Below the pieces are notes generated by a model. The model saw only the letters and a program-made list of their open reading frames with translations, was not told the DNA's origin and did no database searches. DNA of 64,000 bases from Bombardia bombarda (Eukaryota; Ascomycota; Sordariomycetes; Sordariales; Lasiosphaeriaceae), in NCBI GenBank assembly GCA_030512295.1, contig JAULSR010000014.1, positions 22,501-86,500 of the forward strand, given 5' to 3'. Below, in pieces: positions 11,431 to 22,760 of the stretch; the stretch's first letter is position 1; each line of letters starts with the position of its first letter. The position numbers and the translations under genes are program-made.

Positions 11431-11818
11431 AGGCAGACAGACAACACGTAAATGTATCAAGGTTCTTATTCGTCCCGTGGGCTATCAATTAATCCGATAC
11501 GCAGCCACAAAGATAACAGCCAGTCCAGTTGACCGGAACACCTATGCTTCCTGTTTCACTCCCAAAAAACTCCAAACTCTAGGAAATCAAAATCTAGTCA
11601 TGATACGAAACCGAGAGCACCAAAACCTCGCCACAGCTCGCCACTTCAAGGCGCCGGCGCACCCCCTGTCTTAGCAATAACTGCACTAAGACAATAGCTG
11701 CACTAAGACAAAAGCTGCACGGTCAACGTCCTACATAAACATGAAGCTTCGCGATAACCCGGGGATGTTTCTTTTTTTCAAACAATTCAAACAAGCAGCT
11801 GCCCATCAGCGACTTCTT
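11431..11818. other. 3' flank of the PEBP-like gene
   Basis: Unique sequence with a CTGCACTAAGACAA duplication near 11680-11715; no gene seen. Confidence 0.45.
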
Positions 11819-12150
11819 CTAGACCAAAGCCGCGAGGCCAACGAGCGACGTCAGGGCGGTGAAGCCGGCCACATAAAACAGCGAGACCGAGATGCCGACG
11901 GCAGCGTTGGTCGGTGAGCCAGCAGCGGCGCTGCCCGTGGTGCTGCCCGTGGTGCTGCCCGTGGTGCTGTCCGTGGTGGTGGTGCCCGTGGTGCTGGCGG
12001 TCGAGTCAGAAAAGCCCTGACCGTCGCCGGCGTCCGTGTCGATGGTGAAGAAGGTGCCCCGATGGCGGGTCCCAGGCCGAGCTGCGTTTCCCACCGAGGG
12101 ATCTGTGCGTGGTCACAGGTGGTCAGCCAACTGGAAAGGAGAGAAAAAAG

Positions 12151-12181
<31 letters not shown>

Positions 12182-12962
12182 AAAAAAAGAAGAAGAAAAA
12201 AAAAAAAATAAATAAAAAAAAAAAATAAAAAAAAAAAAATAAAAAAAAAAAAAAAAAAAAAAAGAGGGGATGACCATCTACTCACATCCCACTTCTGCGT
12301 GGCGGCTTCCATCCCGGCCGAGTCGAAGCCGGCCGAGTTGAACTGGGCGGGCTGCGTGTACAGGCCGTAGACGAAGCGGTGCACGCCGCTGTTGGGCAGC
12401 GGCTCGGGGTGGGAATAGGGCGTGAAGGGCTGGGGCGAGGCGGGGTTGATCATCAGCCCCTGGGCGCCCGCCAGGACGGTCGAGTCGAACCCAGACAGCG
12501 TGTAGTTGCCCGCCAGGTAGTAGCGCAGGTTCCGTGCTGTCGGGTTGCTGTGCGACGGCGCATCGGCGTCGATCTGGGAGGAGGTGAGTTGGTTAGCCCG
12601 TGATGCTGTCTGTTTGTTTTTTTTTTTTTCTGACCATGACGTACCAGATAGATCAGGAACCGCGTGTCGGACGTGAGGCCTGTGACGTTGCTCAGTCCCT
12701 CGACGCTGAATTCGAACGGGAGCAGCGCCTCGCCCGTGGTGAGGTTTGCTCCCGGAACGAGAAGCCTGGCGTGGCCGTCGGCAGCCGTGTAGCCGGCGTA
12801 GAAGGAGACCGAGGGGTCCAGGGCCTCGATGATCTCGGGCACGATGTGTGACTCTACGAAGCGCTGCTTGAAGGTCGGGGTGCTGACGCTGAGGGCGTTG
12901 GCGGCGGCCGAGACGGCAGTGGTCGAGGCCAGGGCCAGGGCGAGCAGGCTGGCTGCGAACAT
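11819..12962 (-). CDS. Secreted PEBP-family protein with GPI-type C-terminus (one frameshift)
   Basis: Three exons: 12962-12645, 12573-12286 and 12102-11819, both introns phase 0. A signal peptide (MFAASLLALALASTTAVSA) leads into a phosphatidylethanolamine-binding-protein core: FLIYLIDADAPSHSNPTARN carries the DPDAPS-like ligand-site motif, then GVHRFVYGLYTQPAQF matches the conserved HRY/F-V segment. The tail is Ser/Thr-rich (TTGSTTGS repeats) and ends in a hydrophobic helix (LFYVAGFTALTSLVGLAALV), as in GPI-anchored wall proteins. Exon 3 needs one extra G in the GGGG at 12056-12059 to join GLGPAIG with GTFFTIDTD; then it is 296 aa. Intron 2 (183 bp) holds an A/T homopolymer block. Likely cell-surface; ligand unknown. 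Confidence 0.75.
12135..12263. repeat. Poly(A)-rich tract in intron 2 of the PEBP gene
   Basis: About 130 bp of A runs broken by G or T (poly-T in the gene sense), sitting 5' to the acceptor as an extended polypyrimidine tract. Confidence 0.9.
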
Positions 12963-12974
12963 GTTGCTGAAGGT

Positions 12975-13258
12975 TCTGAATGTGAGGGTCGAGGCCAGGG
13001 CTGGGGAGAACACGTTGGAAGTTTTTCTGAATGTGAAGTTTTGGATGTATTAGTCGAGGCCAGGGCTGGGGAGAACACGTTGAAGTTTCTGAATGTGAAG
13101 TTTCTGGAGAACACGTTGAAGTTTTTCTGAATGTAAAGTTTTTGGATGTGAAGTTTTTGGATGTTTTGGTCGAGGTCAGGGCTGGGGGAGTTGAAGTTTT
13201 TCTGAGTGAAAAGTTTTTGGATGTTTTGGTCGAGGTCAGAGCTGGGGAGAACACGTTA
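12975..13258. repeat. Minisatellite upstream of the PEBP gene
   Basis: Units of about 45-70 bp combine GTCGAGGCCAGGGCTGGGGA, GAACACGTTGAAGTTT and TTTCTGAATGTGAAGTTTTTGGATG-like parts, starting 13 bp upstream of the start codon. Confidence 0.85.
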
Positions 13259-13309
13259 CAATATTCAAGAAGATAAAACGGCGTCGTCCAGCACCAGAGA
13301 GAGTGGAGA

Positions 13310-14790
13310 CCGACAACAATCGATGGCTGCACTCTCTTTAGGGAGAGAGCGAAGACGGGACAACAGTCGAGAGGGCGAAGGAGAGACTGTGCGGTGGCTG
13401 CACAGCGAGAAGAGGAGGGAGAGAACAAAAAAAAGGGAAGCGGCTTCCACACGGGGGGGTGATACAGATGTGGTTGTTTCTATGTCCAACTACTGTCCGA
13501 TGGCTGCACAGCGAGAAGAAGAGGGAAGAAGAGAAAAGAAGAGGGAGGGAGAGAACAAGACACGGGGGTGATATAGATGTGGTTGTAAAGGAAGGCACAA
13601 CCGAGGTGACCACATCTACTGTCCGGTGGCTGCACAGCTAGAAGAAGAGGGAGGGAGAGATAAAGAAACGGTGGGGCGGTTTTCACATGGGGTGATATAG
13701 ATGTGGTTGTAAAGGAAGGCACAACCCAGGTGACCACATCTATTGTGCGGTGGCTGTTTCACATGGGGTGATATAGATGTGGTTGTAAAGGAAGGCACAA
13801 CCGAGGTGACCACATCTACTGTGCGGTGGCTGCACAGCGAGAAGAGGAGGGAGAGAACAAGAATCGGGAAGCGGTTTTCACATGGGGTGATATAGATGTG
13901 GTTGTGAAGGAAGGCACAACCCAGGTGACCACATCTACTGTCCGATGGCTGCACAGCGAGAAGAGGGAGAGACTGTCCGATGGCTGCACAGCTGGAAGAA
14001 GAGGGAGGGAGAGGAAAAGAAACGGTAGGCGGTTTGTGGTTATAAAGGAAGGCACAACCCAGGTGACCACACCCACTGTCCGATGGCTGCACAGCGAGAA
14101 GAGGAGGGAGAGAACAAGAATCGGGAAGCGGTTTTCACACGGGGGTGATATAGATGTGGTTGTCTCTATGCCCATTCCAGGCGACCACACCTACTGTCTG
14201 ATGGCTGCACACTACTGTCTGATGGCTGCACAGCTAGAAGAGGGAGGGAGAGAAAAGAAACCAGAGGCGGTTTACATGGGGTGATTAGATGTGGTTGTAA
14301 AGGAAGGCACAACCCAGTGACCACACCCACTGTCCGATGGCTGCACAGCGAGAAGAGGGAGAGGCTGTCCGATGGCTGCACAGCGAGAAGAAGAGGGAGG
14401 AGAGATAAAGAACGGGAGGCGGTTTTTACACGGGGGTGATATAGATATAGTTATCTCTATACCCATTCCAAGTGACCACACCTACTGTTTGATGGCTGCA
14501 CAGCTAGAAGAGGGAGGGAGAGAAAAGAAACCAGAGGCGGTTTACATGGGGTGATTAGATGTGGTTGTAAAGGAAGGCACAACCCAGTGACCACACCCAC
14601 TATCCAATAGCTGCACAGCTAGAAGAGGGAGGGAGAGAAAAGAGACCGGAGGCAGTTGTGAGGGAAGGCACAACCCAGTGACCACACCCACTGTCCGATG
14701 GCTGCACAGCGAGAAGAGGGAGGGAGAGAAAGAAACCGGAGGCAGTTGTGAAGGAAGGCACAACCCACAAACCCAGAAGGAGGGCAAGAA
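13310..14790. repeat. 1.5-kb tandem array, unit about 105-125 bp
   Basis: Around 15 copies anchored by GATGGCTGCACAGCGAGAAG, with GATATAGATGTGGTTGT and AAGGCACAACCCAGGTGACC in each longer unit. Short (35 bp) and long units alternate. Every frame through it is a repeat translation. Confidence 0.95.
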
Positions 14791-15091
14791 TCTGTACCAT
14801 ATTTTCATGCAAGCCCATCAGCACCGTTCCAGTTGTTTCTATGCCATTCCAGGTCACCACCCACTGTCGTGACTGCCAAGGGGATCACACGTGCTGTTCC
14901 AACGTGCTGATTCTGTACGCTGCCATAGCATCGGTGCACGCAAGTCTCCTCGGGGTGACGACGGCGTCAAACACAGTGATTCCAACGTGTTGATTCTGTA
15001 CGCTGCCATAGCATCGGTGCACGTCAAGTCTCCTCGGGAAGCTGCAAGACTTTATATCTCTGTCACAGTACTCTCACAGTAAGCCATCCAA
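14791..15091. other. Short unique spacer with a direct duplication
   Basis: About 50 bp containing GATTCTGTACGCTGCCATAG is present twice (near 14908 and 14992). No gene seen. Confidence 0.6.
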
Positions 15092-15199
15092 TGTTCTTAA
15101 TTTGCAATCTGTTCTTAATTTGCAATCTGTTCTTGATTTGCAATCTGTTCTTGATTTGCAATCTGTTCTTAATTTGCAATCTGTTCTTAATTTGCAATC
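15092..15199. repeat. 18-bp minisatellite, six copies (TGTTCTTAATTTGCAATC)
   Basis: Six tandem copies with an A/G variant position; lies beyond the 3' end of the next minus-strand gene. Confidence 0.95.
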
Positions 15200-15235
15200 T
15201 GTTACTTATGGTGGGTTGTTAGGAGTATTAGAGGT

Positions 15236-15333
15236 ATCAGCTATGGTAAAGACTGGTCAGCTATGGTAAAGACTGGTCTATGGTAAAGACTGGTCAGCTA
15301 TGGTAAAGACTGGTCAGCTATGGTAAAGACTGG
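15236..15333. repeat. 20-bp minisatellite (TCAGCTATGGTAAAGACTGG)
   Basis: Five copies, one of them shortened. Confidence 0.95.
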
Positions 15334-15379
15334 TGTGAAGCAAATACTGTGTGTACTATATCATTTGGATGTCTTTAGT

Positions 15380-15416
15380 CTTTTTTTTTTTTTTTTTCAA
15401 CTTTTTTTTTTTTTTC

Positions 15417-15447
<31 letters not shown>
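15380..15447. repeat. Poly-T tracts and (CAA)n
   Basis: Two T runs followed by about ten CAA triplets, in the 3' flank of the next gene. Confidence 0.95.
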
Positions 15448-15522
15448 CACACTGAAAGACAGCATCTCCCTGGCCCGCCGCCGCCTTGTTCTTCCCCTCG
15501 CACCACGGTCCCGCCCCCCGCC

Positions 15523-17446
15523 TCAAAGGTTGACCAGCAGCAGCTTCAGCTCTTGGTCGTCAATGTATCCCCTTTCGTATTCACTAAAGTAGTACCGTAT
15601 CCTGGCTTCGTCCGCGTCAATGTCCACGTCCAGCTCCGAGTATGCGTCCCAGTCCGCGTCCTCCGCGTCCGTGTTGGTGTCCGCGTCCGGGCAGGCACCG
15701 TCGACATTCCGGTGAATGCCAAGGTGCAGGGCCATCTTGATCTCGTCGTCCGACACGACGTGGTTGGCGTCCCCGGCCAGCATCTTCTCGCCGCAGACGT
15801 GGTACAGGGCCAGGCGCGTGGCGTGCTGGGTGCGGTTGGCCCCGTGGCTGGTGTTGCACTCGCCCGTGTAGTCGATATACGCGAGCATGACCCCGATGGC
15901 CTTGTCCAGCGCGACCCCGAAGAGTTCCGAGTCGTGCTCACGCATCTGGACGGGCTGCTGCTGCTGCTGCTCCTCCTCCTCCTCCTCCTCCTCCTCCTCC
16001 TCCTCCTCCTCCTCCTCCTCCTCCTCGTCCTCGGTCAGCTCGGGCTCGGCGAGGTCGATGTGTATAAAGAGCTCCTTCTGCCTCTTGCTGAAGCCGAATC
16101 CGGATTCCAGCGGACTCTCCTCGTCGTCGCAGACAAACATGGGTGCGTGCGCCAGGTCCTCCAGTCCGTAATCCAGGCCGTCGTAGTTTCGCTTCGAGTT
16201 GAAGTATCGGTTGAGCCTGGACTCCACGATGCCTCTCTTCAACATGGGCTGCGTCGTCGGGTTGGGGAAGGCGAGTATGGCGTTGCGGATGCCCGTGGCT
16301 CTCAGCTTGTCGGCGGCCGGGCCTTGGGTGTCTGTGGCGTTCCCTCTGTTGTTCAGGATCCGGGCCGACACGTAGGGCCCCCAGCATGACCGGGTCTTGA
16401 GGGCGTCCTTGATGAGGAGGGTGCGGTCGATGGGGACATAGGGCGCCTGCACGGCGCGGGCGAGGCCCTCGATGAAGTGCGTGGCGGTCTCGCTCGACTT
16501 GCTGTGCACCATGAACTGGGGCCGGTGGTCCAGCTTGCGGCCGAGCAGCGACCCGACGACGAGGTAGTTCCGCATGAGGCGCGCGAGGAAGCGGGTCGGG
16601 CCGTCTGCGAGCCCGGCCAGGAGGTCTTGGAAGGCTTGGTGGTCGTAGGTCAGGTGGTAGTTCTGATAGCGCCGGGGCTGGCCGAGCCACATGCCCTGGC
16701 GGATGTACAGCATCCGGTAGAGCGTGGGGACCGTGTTCAGGTTGTCGGCTGCTCCCCTCTTGGTGGCGTCGAGCACGACCTGGAACTCGTCGTCGAGCCG
16801 CTCCACGGCGGCCTGGACCTGGGTGGGCATCCTGTCCAGGACGGCGGCCGAGGCCAGGCGGATCTTGTCGAAGACGGCCTCGAGCTTGTAGAGCTCGTCG
16901 GTGCTCGGGAGGACGAGGTTGCGCAGGATGGTGTCGACGGTCCACATCAACGAGGGCCCGGCGCCCATGAACAGGCTGCTGAAGGAGAGAAACCTGCGGG
17001 CCGTCTCGCCCTTCACGAAGATGCGCACGACCGTCAGGGCCAGGACGGCCGCGGTGCCGGAGACAAAGGCGCCGAAGAAGGCCTTCCAGACGGCCGTCCA
17101 TCGCCTGCGCGGGCTCGCACGGTCCGTGGCGCGTATCACGGCCTCGAGGTGTTTGATGTTTGTCTTGGTGGGGATGTCGGAGTGGTATGGCAGCCGGGGT
17201 ATGTTGCGGCGCGACCAGGACTGAGAGGGTAAGCTTGGGCCGGCAGAGAAAGGCAGAGAAAGGCAGAGAAAAGCAGAAGGGGGGCGAGGGGGCGAGGGGG
17301 GCGACACATACCTCTTCGGCTCTTTCGCTCATGTTGGCAAACGACTCCGGGACCCGGGCCGCCCTCAGGGCGACATGATCCCACCAACCCGTGAAGTCCA
17401 TCGCCGGAACCAAGTCGGCCAGCTTCTGCAGCAAATATCTAGCCAT
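15523..17446 (-). CDS. Hypothetical membrane-anchored protein, 610 aa, with Glu tract
   Basis: Exon 1 (17446-17312) encodes MARYLLQKLADLVPAMDFTG and is joined in phase 0 by a 91-bp intron to exon 2 (17220-15523). A strongly hydrophobic segment at about residues 93-114 (FFGAFVSGTAAVLALTVVRI) and a weaker one after it suggest one or two membrane spans. The rest is soluble and mixed in charge, interrupted by roughly 22 consecutive Glu and five Gln encoded by GAG/CAG triplets. A C-terminal acidic segment (DADTNTDAEDADWDAYSELD) is conspicuous. I do not recognise the family; no catalytic motif is evident. The clean splice and uninterrupted 565-codon exon make the gene itself secure. Confidence 0.75.
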
Positions 17447-17454
17447 ATTCGCAG

Positions 17455-17615
17455 ATGGGTGTGAAGAGTCGAGCAAAAGAGGGTGAAGAGTCGAGAAAAA
17501 AGGGTGAAGGAAGAGTCAAGGGTGAAGGAAGAGTCGAGCAAAAAAGGGTGGGAAGAGTCGAGCAAAAAGGTGTCAAGAGTCGAGCAAAAAGTGTCAAGAG
17601 TCGAGCAAAGACCAA
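17455..17615. repeat. Minisatellite (GAGTCGAGCAAAAAG)
   Basis: Irregular 15-25 bp units starting 9 bp upstream of the start codon of the 610-aa gene. Confidence 0.85.
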
Positions 17616-17619
17616 CAAT

Positions 17620-18360
17620 GGAGCTGGGGCTCCGGGCTTGTGCCTCCGGGCTTGTGCCTCCGGGAGACTGTATGGAGCTCGCGCTGGTCCGTCCCGTGAG
17701 CCAATGGAGGCCTTGACCTTGACAGATCGAAACCTTGATCAGATCGAGACCTTGATCAGATCGAGACCTTGGTTAGAGGGCAACAATGGAGCTGGGGCTC
17801 CGGGCATATCGAAACCTTGATCAGATCGAGACCTTGATTAGATCGAAACCTTATCAGATCGAGACCTTGGTTAGAGGGCAACAATGGAGCTGGGGCTCCG
17901 GGCATATCGAAACCTTGATCAGATCGAGACCTTGATTAGATCGAAACCTTGATCAGATCGAGACCTTGGTTTGAGGGCAACAATGGAGCTGGGGCTCTGG
18001 GCTTGTGCCTCCGGGCTTGTGCCTCCGGGCTTGTGCCTCCGGGACGGCTTGCAGAGGACTGTATGGAGCTCGCGCTGGTCCGTCCCGTGAGCCAATGGAG
18101 GCCCTGGACCTTGACCAGATCGAAACCTTGATCAGATCGAGACCTTGGTTAGATCGAGACCTTGGTTAGATCGAGACCTTGGTTAGATCGAAACCTTGAT
18201 ATCGAGACCTTGGTCAGATCGAAACCTTGATCAGATCGAGAGAGGACTGTATGGAGCTCGCGCTTGCTCCGTCTTGTGAGCTAATGGAGGCTTTGGACCT
18301 TGACCAGATCGAGACCTAGGTTGGATCGAAACCTTGATCAGATCGAGCGAATCCGAGGGC
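17620..18360. repeat. Compound minisatellite (GATCGAGACCTTG and GGGCTTGTGCCTCC)
   Basis: Blocks of 19-bp ATCGAGACCTTGGTTAG units alternate with GTGCCTCCGGGCTT units and a longer block holding GGTCCGTCCCGTGAGCCAAT; the larger block recurs three times. Confidence 0.9.
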
Positions 18361-18640
18361 AGCTTGCGGACTGGATGTCCGAGGAACTTTAGTATTATTT
18401 GACGATCCGCCACAACAACAAGCAGATAGTGCCTGCTGCGGACTGGATGTCCGAGGAACTTTAGTATTCAACGATCCGCCACAACAAGGAGATAGTGCCT
18501 GCTGCGGACTGGATGTCCGAGGAACTTTAGTATTCAACGATCCGCCACAACAGCAAGGAGATAGTGCCTGCTGCGGACTGGATGTCCGAGGAACTTTAGT
18601 ATTATTTGAACAACAGCAAGGAGATAGTGCCTGCTGCCCA
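18350..18640. repeat. About 60-70 bp tandem repeat, four copies
   Basis: Unit holds CTGCTGCGGACTGGATGTCC, GAGGAACTTTAGTATT and CAACGATCCGCCACAACA, with small length variants. Confidence 0.9.
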
Positions 18641-19145
18641 GTCTCTAAGCTCCTCGTATGGCACTAGTGAGCGATCTGCCGTGATGGAGTCATGTCCCTG
18701 GAAGGATCCAGGGCCAGGCTTGCTGTGTGCAGGTAGGAAAATGAACCTGGATCCCCTGTTGGGAAGTGGCCCACCCTGTGTAGCCACAGGGCCAGGCGGG
18801 TTCAGGTTTACAACTCGCCAAGGCGACATCTGGGGTCGTCGACTTGTCGGCTGTCATTGCAACCATGGGCGTTGTCCGGAGTCACCATACCGGCCGCAGG
18901 CATGCCCTTGACGTGTCCAGGAAGCAACGTGAACAAGGGCGACCCTGCCGGCAAGCTAGAGGCCCCCAGCTAGTTCGCGCGCGATCTCTTTGGTGGAGGA
19001 GGGTGGCGTCCGGGGCCGCGAACTTGTCCCCACCGGGAAACCCCGGCCTGGAGGATCACTCCGATATGGACTATCCGAGCGCGCCGGCGACACTAGGTAG
19101 ATACTGTCCGAGCGCGCCGGCGACACTAGCGACTACACCTGCGTC
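18641..19145. other. Intergenic, GC-rich unique sequence
   Basis: No recognisable gene. A GAGCGCGCCGGCGACACTAG duplication sits at its right end (19076 and 19108). Confidence 0.5.
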
Positions 19146-19352
19146 ATAGATACTGAAGGATGATGGATACTGAAGGATGGTAGATACTGAAGGATGGTAG
19201 ATACTGAAGGATAACAGATACTGAAGGATGGTAGATACTGATGGATGATAGATGCTGAAGGATGGTAGATACTAAAGGATGGTAGATACTAAAGGATGGT
19301 AGATGCTGAAGGATGATAGACACTGAAGGATGATAGACACTGAAGATAGTAG
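19146..19352. repeat. 17-bp minisatellite (GATACTGAAGGATGGTA)
   Basis: About 12 copies with G/A and GATG/GGTA variants. Confidence 0.95.
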
Positions 19353-20198
19353 ATACTCGTCTGGCCCTCACCTGCTTATCTGGGGAGAGCGGACGGGATG
19401 CCGAGTTCGCAAGTGGGTATGGCCGTATGTGGGAGCAATGGGAAGTTGAGTCGTTCATGAAGGGGAGTCGTGGTCAGTCCCAGTTGTGGGAGGCCGATTC
19501 AGAATGCTCGGCTCATCAACAGGCTTGGAATCAACATCTTGGAATCAACATGCCCCTTTGTATTCTGTCCCAGACATCATATCATTCTCTATACCTGCTC
19601 TTGCCCTCGGACGAAAGGAATCCGATAGGTCGTGAACTTGGGAGCGATGATCTGGGGAGGATGTCGATGATCTGGGGGGGATGCAGATGAAGAAAAATGG
19701 AGGCGGAGACAGGTGTGCAGGTGTGCGCGCAGCCACGGGCTCAATGCTTCGTCTATTGCGAGTATCGTGGAAGGCAGGAGAGTAACAGAAGGGGTTCCAG
19801 TGGCCTTTCTCAGTGTGGCATGGATCTCGGTGTAGACTGGCCTGTATAGACTGGCCTGTATCTTGGCACGACACGCCGTGTGCCAGGCCAAAAAATAAAA
19901 AATAAAAGCAGTAATTAATTCCTGTATCTAGAAACTCTAGTCTGGGTGCCAAAATGCTCTGCAAGCCGGCTAGGGCTGAACTGGTGCCCAGTGCCGGTTA
20001 CAGTAACCACCATGCACAGATGCATGCACCTGCAGATAGACCAGTCGACAGCACGTCCCCCGCAAACCATACATACAGACAGACAGACACTCAGAAAAAT
20101 AGGTACACATGTCCGATATCACGGCCCCAAGATCCCCATAATCCGCCCCAAGATTCCCATAATCCGCCCAACATCAAACTAGAAACTCTTCCCCAACA
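19353..20198. other. Intergenic, nothing recognised
   Basis: Short repeats only: GATGATCTGGGG near 19645-19680 and CCCCAAGATTCCCATAATCCG near 20125-20170. The right end is the 3' flank of the acidic hypothetical gene. Confidence 0.5.
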
Positions 20199-20864
20199 TC
20201 AAACCAAAAACTCTTCGTTGTCGTCTACAAGCCACGCCAACTCCGGGTCCAACGCTGCCTCCTCTGCCTCCGCTGGCTTCTCTACCTCCTCTACCTCGGC
20301 TGGCTTCTCTACCTCCTCTACCTCGGCTACCTCCTCTACCTCCTCTACCTCGGCTGCCTTCCCCTCCAGGGCCACGGGCGGCAGTGGCTGGGGCGGCGGC
20401 AGTGGCTGAAAGAAGTCGGTGATGACGGATTGCCAAGAGCCCACCAGATGGATGACCCCATCGGAGCCCACATCCTCATCATTCTTGTCCCCGGTTGTGT
20501 GGCGCAAGCGCGGCTCTTCGAAGTGAAAAAGCCTGGTGCACCAGCGGTGCGGGTCGCCTCCATAGTGTTTGTCGAAGCAAGGGCAGCGTTTCTGCCGGTG
20601 AAGCCTGCGCAGCTCGTCTACTTGCACGACGCCCTTGCCGTTGGGAGCGGGCGGGTGGGCAGGGCATCTCTTGGCCCACACCAGATCGCAGGGCTCCGGG
20701 TCATGGCGGTGGTGGTCATGAACGGGACGGACGATTGTGTGCACGCGCTTGTACTGGATGAACCAGCGAGGCACATGCTTGCGAGGCGCGGGCTTGCTGG
20801 GGGAACCGTTCTTGTCGAATGGCAGCGGCCGCGTCCGCGTCTCGGCGATGGGGGAGTCGGGCAT
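20199..20864 (-). CDS. Hypothetical protein, 221 aa, Cys/His-containing with acidic tail
   Basis: Single-exon frame starting MPDSPIAETRTRPLPFDKNG; the upstream part of the same open frame is only an FHH repeat translation, which decides the start. The middle is rich in His, Cys, Arg and Trp (RRLHRQKRCPCFDKHYGGDP and HRWCTRLFHFEEPRL), which could bind metal or nucleic acid. The C-terminus is an AEVEEVEKP repeat encoded by a degenerate 9-15 bp minisatellite. No signal peptide and no family recognised. Base composition outside the repeat looks coding. Confidence 0.55.
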   Translation of the reverse strand: MPDSPIAETRTRPLPFDKNGSPSKPAPRKHVPRWFIQYKRVHTIVRPVHDHHRHDPEPCDLVWAKRCPAHPPAPNGKGVVQVDELRRLHRQKRCPCFDKHYGGDPHRWCTRLFHFEEPRLRHTTGDKNDEDVGSDGVIHLVGSWQSVITDFFQPLPPPQPLPPVALEGKAAEVEEVEEVAEVEEVEKPAEVEEVEKPAEAEEAALDPELAWLVDDNEEFLV

Positions 20865-20876
20865 CGTGATGTGAGG

Positions 20877-20962
20877 CAGGTGGTGAAAGTGGTGAAAGTG
20901 GTGAAAGTGGTGAAAGTGGTGAAAGTGGTGAAGGTGGTGAAAGTGGTGAAAGTGGTTGTTGC
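20877..20962. repeat. 9-bp minisatellite (GTGGTGAAA)
   Basis: About nine copies begin 13 bp upstream of the start codon of the 221-aa gene. Confidence 0.95.
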
Positions 20963-20999
20963 TGTGGGCGTCGAGGTAAATATAGAGGTAATTGTATTG

Positions 21000-21062
21000 T
21001 ACAAGGCAAGTGCACAAGGCAAGTGTACAAGGCAAGTGTACAAGGCAAGTGTACAAGGCAAG
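21000..21062. repeat. 13-bp minisatellite (ACAAGGCAAGTGT)
   Basis: About five copies further upstream in the same promoter interval. Confidence 0.95.
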
Positions 21063-21239
21063 TTGGAGGGGAAGGCCAAAGGCGGAAGCCGGAGGGGGAA
21101 AGAGAGAGGGGAAAGGGGGAAGGCGGCTCCTTTTATGGAGGGAAAAGGAAGAAGGCCAGCCAGTGCGCCACCGCGGGGACAGCCAAACTTAAATTGGGTA
21201 AATGAGTAATGAGTGAATGCATCTTCTCTCTTTCAGCTG

Positions 21240-21650
21240 CTTCTGCTTATCTTCCAGGGTTCTATCTTCCAAGGTTCTATCTTCCAAGGTTCCAAGGTCG
21301 AGTACAAAGATACCACCTGCGCCGTCTGCCCCTCGACAAGCCACCAAGGCCAAAAAGCAGCCACTCAAATGCAAATGTCCAGCCCAAATGCCACCGTCAA
21401 ATGTCCAGCCCAAATGCCACCGTCAAATGCCACCGTCAAATGCCACCGCGGCCTCGATTAAAAAAATATGAAAAAAAATGCAAGGAAAAAAATGCAAGGA
21501 AAAAAATGCAAGGAAAAAATGCAAGCAAAAAAATTCAAGCAAAAAAATGCAAGGAAAAAATGCAAGCAAAAAAATGCAAGCAAAAAATGCAAGGAAAAAA
21601 TGCAAGCAAAAAAATGCAAGGAAAAAATGCAAGCAAAAAAATGCAAGCCG
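21240..21650. repeat. Three successive short minisatellites
   Basis: TTCTATCTTCCAAGG (21255-21300), AAATGCCACCGTC (21366-21448) and a 13-bp AAAAATGCAAGGA/AAAATGCAAGCA unit (21468-21645). Confidence 0.9.
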
Positions 21651-22005
21651 CCATGTCCCATCCAACACAAAAAAGAAAGAAAAAAAAAGAAAGAAAAAAA
21701 ACATCCGTCACACACACCCACTGCCTGCCCACTTCTTTATCATGCCCACCCTCAGCCCCAAGTTGTTTCTCTTGGCCAGTCGCTGCCACCACCAAAGTCC
21801 AACCTGAATGAAACCCCCAAGGAACTATAGGTCCAAGTCAAGGCACCTGAGGGGGAACGACAACAGCCAGCGTGCTCCCCGATGGGATGGTCTGTCCGAA
21901 AGCCGTGACGAGCTTCTCTTCTTCTCTTCTGCGACGATACCGGCTTGGCCCATAGTTTCCCGCCTTGGCCATGCCTCCCCTGACTGAGGGCATCCGGCAG
22001 TTGCA
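21651..22005. other. Intergenic, 3' side of the solo DNA-binding gene
   Basis: A-rich AAGAAAG stretch then unique sequence. No DDE-transposase remnant is visible here, although this is where one would be expected downstream of the minus-strand HTH gene. Confidence 0.5.
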
Positions 22006-22443
22006 TCAGAAGTAGTATGCGTCCCTCTGGCCGGGGCCTCTCAAGTCGGGGAGCTTCAAGTCAGGCCGCTTCCGATGACTTCTGGTTCTCTCGGTGATGA
22101 TGTTGTGATTTCGGTGCAGAAACCGATCAATCCAGTTGATGCCCAGGAGCCGTAGATCCCCGCCCTGGGCCAGTATCGCTTGTGCGCGTGTCTTCACCTG
22201 CTTCCGGCTCGGGGCCCGCCCTGCAGTGTTTTCCTGGAGGCACCAGTCGACCAGGGAGCTCTCCTGCGCTTTGGAGAGCCGTTTTGAACCGTCCGCAGCG
22301 GCCTGCCTCGAGACCTTGCCGTGGAGCCGATCGTTCAGGGTGGACCGGGGCACTCCCCATCTCTGCGCTGCCGCTTTCTGGGTCAGACCATGTTGGACAT
22401 CTGAAATTGCACACTGAATCAGCTCATCGCGAGTAGCAGCCAT
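22006..22443 (-). CDS. Solo pogo-type DNA-binding protein (psq HTH plus CENP-B HTH), 145 aa
   Basis: Begins MAATRDELIQCAISDVQHGL. A pipsqueak-type helix-turn-helix (LTQKAAAQRWGVPRSTLNDR) is followed by a CENP-B-like second HTH (SKAQESSLVDWCLQENTAGR to WIDRFLHRNHNI). These two domains form the N-terminal third of Fot1/pogo transposases, including the copy at 32109-33941 in this window. Here the frame stops soon after the second HTH, so no DDE nuclease exists, and none is seen downstream. It is either a truncated transposase or a stand-alone DNA-binding protein. The frame is intact. A second gene of the same design lies 0.8 kb away on the same strand, and the two share an upstream block. Confidence 0.7.
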   Translation of the reverse strand: MAATRDELIQCAISDVQHGLTQKAAAQRWGVPRSTLNDRLHGKVSRQAAADGSKRLSKAQESSLVDWCLQENTAGRAPSRKQVKTRAQAILAQGGDLRLLGINWIDRFLHRNHNIITERTRSHRKRPDLKLPDLRGPGQRDAYYF

Positions 22444-22494
22444 TGAAGTTGAAAAAAAAAAATATGAGCCAGATCGGCCTGAAATTTGTGTGTT

Positions 22495-22565
22495 ATGTTG
22501 TGTTGAAGTTGTGTGTTATGTTGAAGTTGTGTGTTATGTTGAAGTTGTGTGTTATGTTGAAGTTA
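22495..22565. repeat. Minisatellite (GTTGAAGTTGTGTGTTAT)
   Basis: Four copies of an 18-bp unit about 50 bp upstream of the solo gene's ATG; closely related to the 23640-24265 array. Confidence 0.95.
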
Positions 22566-22619
22566 GTAGTAGTAATAGTGATGCAATGAGCGGATGTGTG
22601 GATAGAAGACCGGACCCAG

Positions 22620-22760
22620 CAACCGATCACTCCCCTCCCCAACCGATCACTCCCCTCCCCAACCGATCACTCCCCTCCCCAAACGATCACTCCCCTATCA
22701 CTCCCCTCCCCAAACGATCACTCCCCCCAACCAACCGATCACTACTCCCCCCCAACCAAC
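22620..22760. repeat. 21-bp minisatellite (ACCGATCACTCCCCTCCCCA)
   Basis: About seven variant copies. Confidence 0.9.

Noticed and set aside
15938..17476. A 512-codon minus-strand frame overlapping the 610-aa protein
   Set aside because: Arg/Pro/Ala-rich shadow in another frame of the same exon; no start context or splice support.
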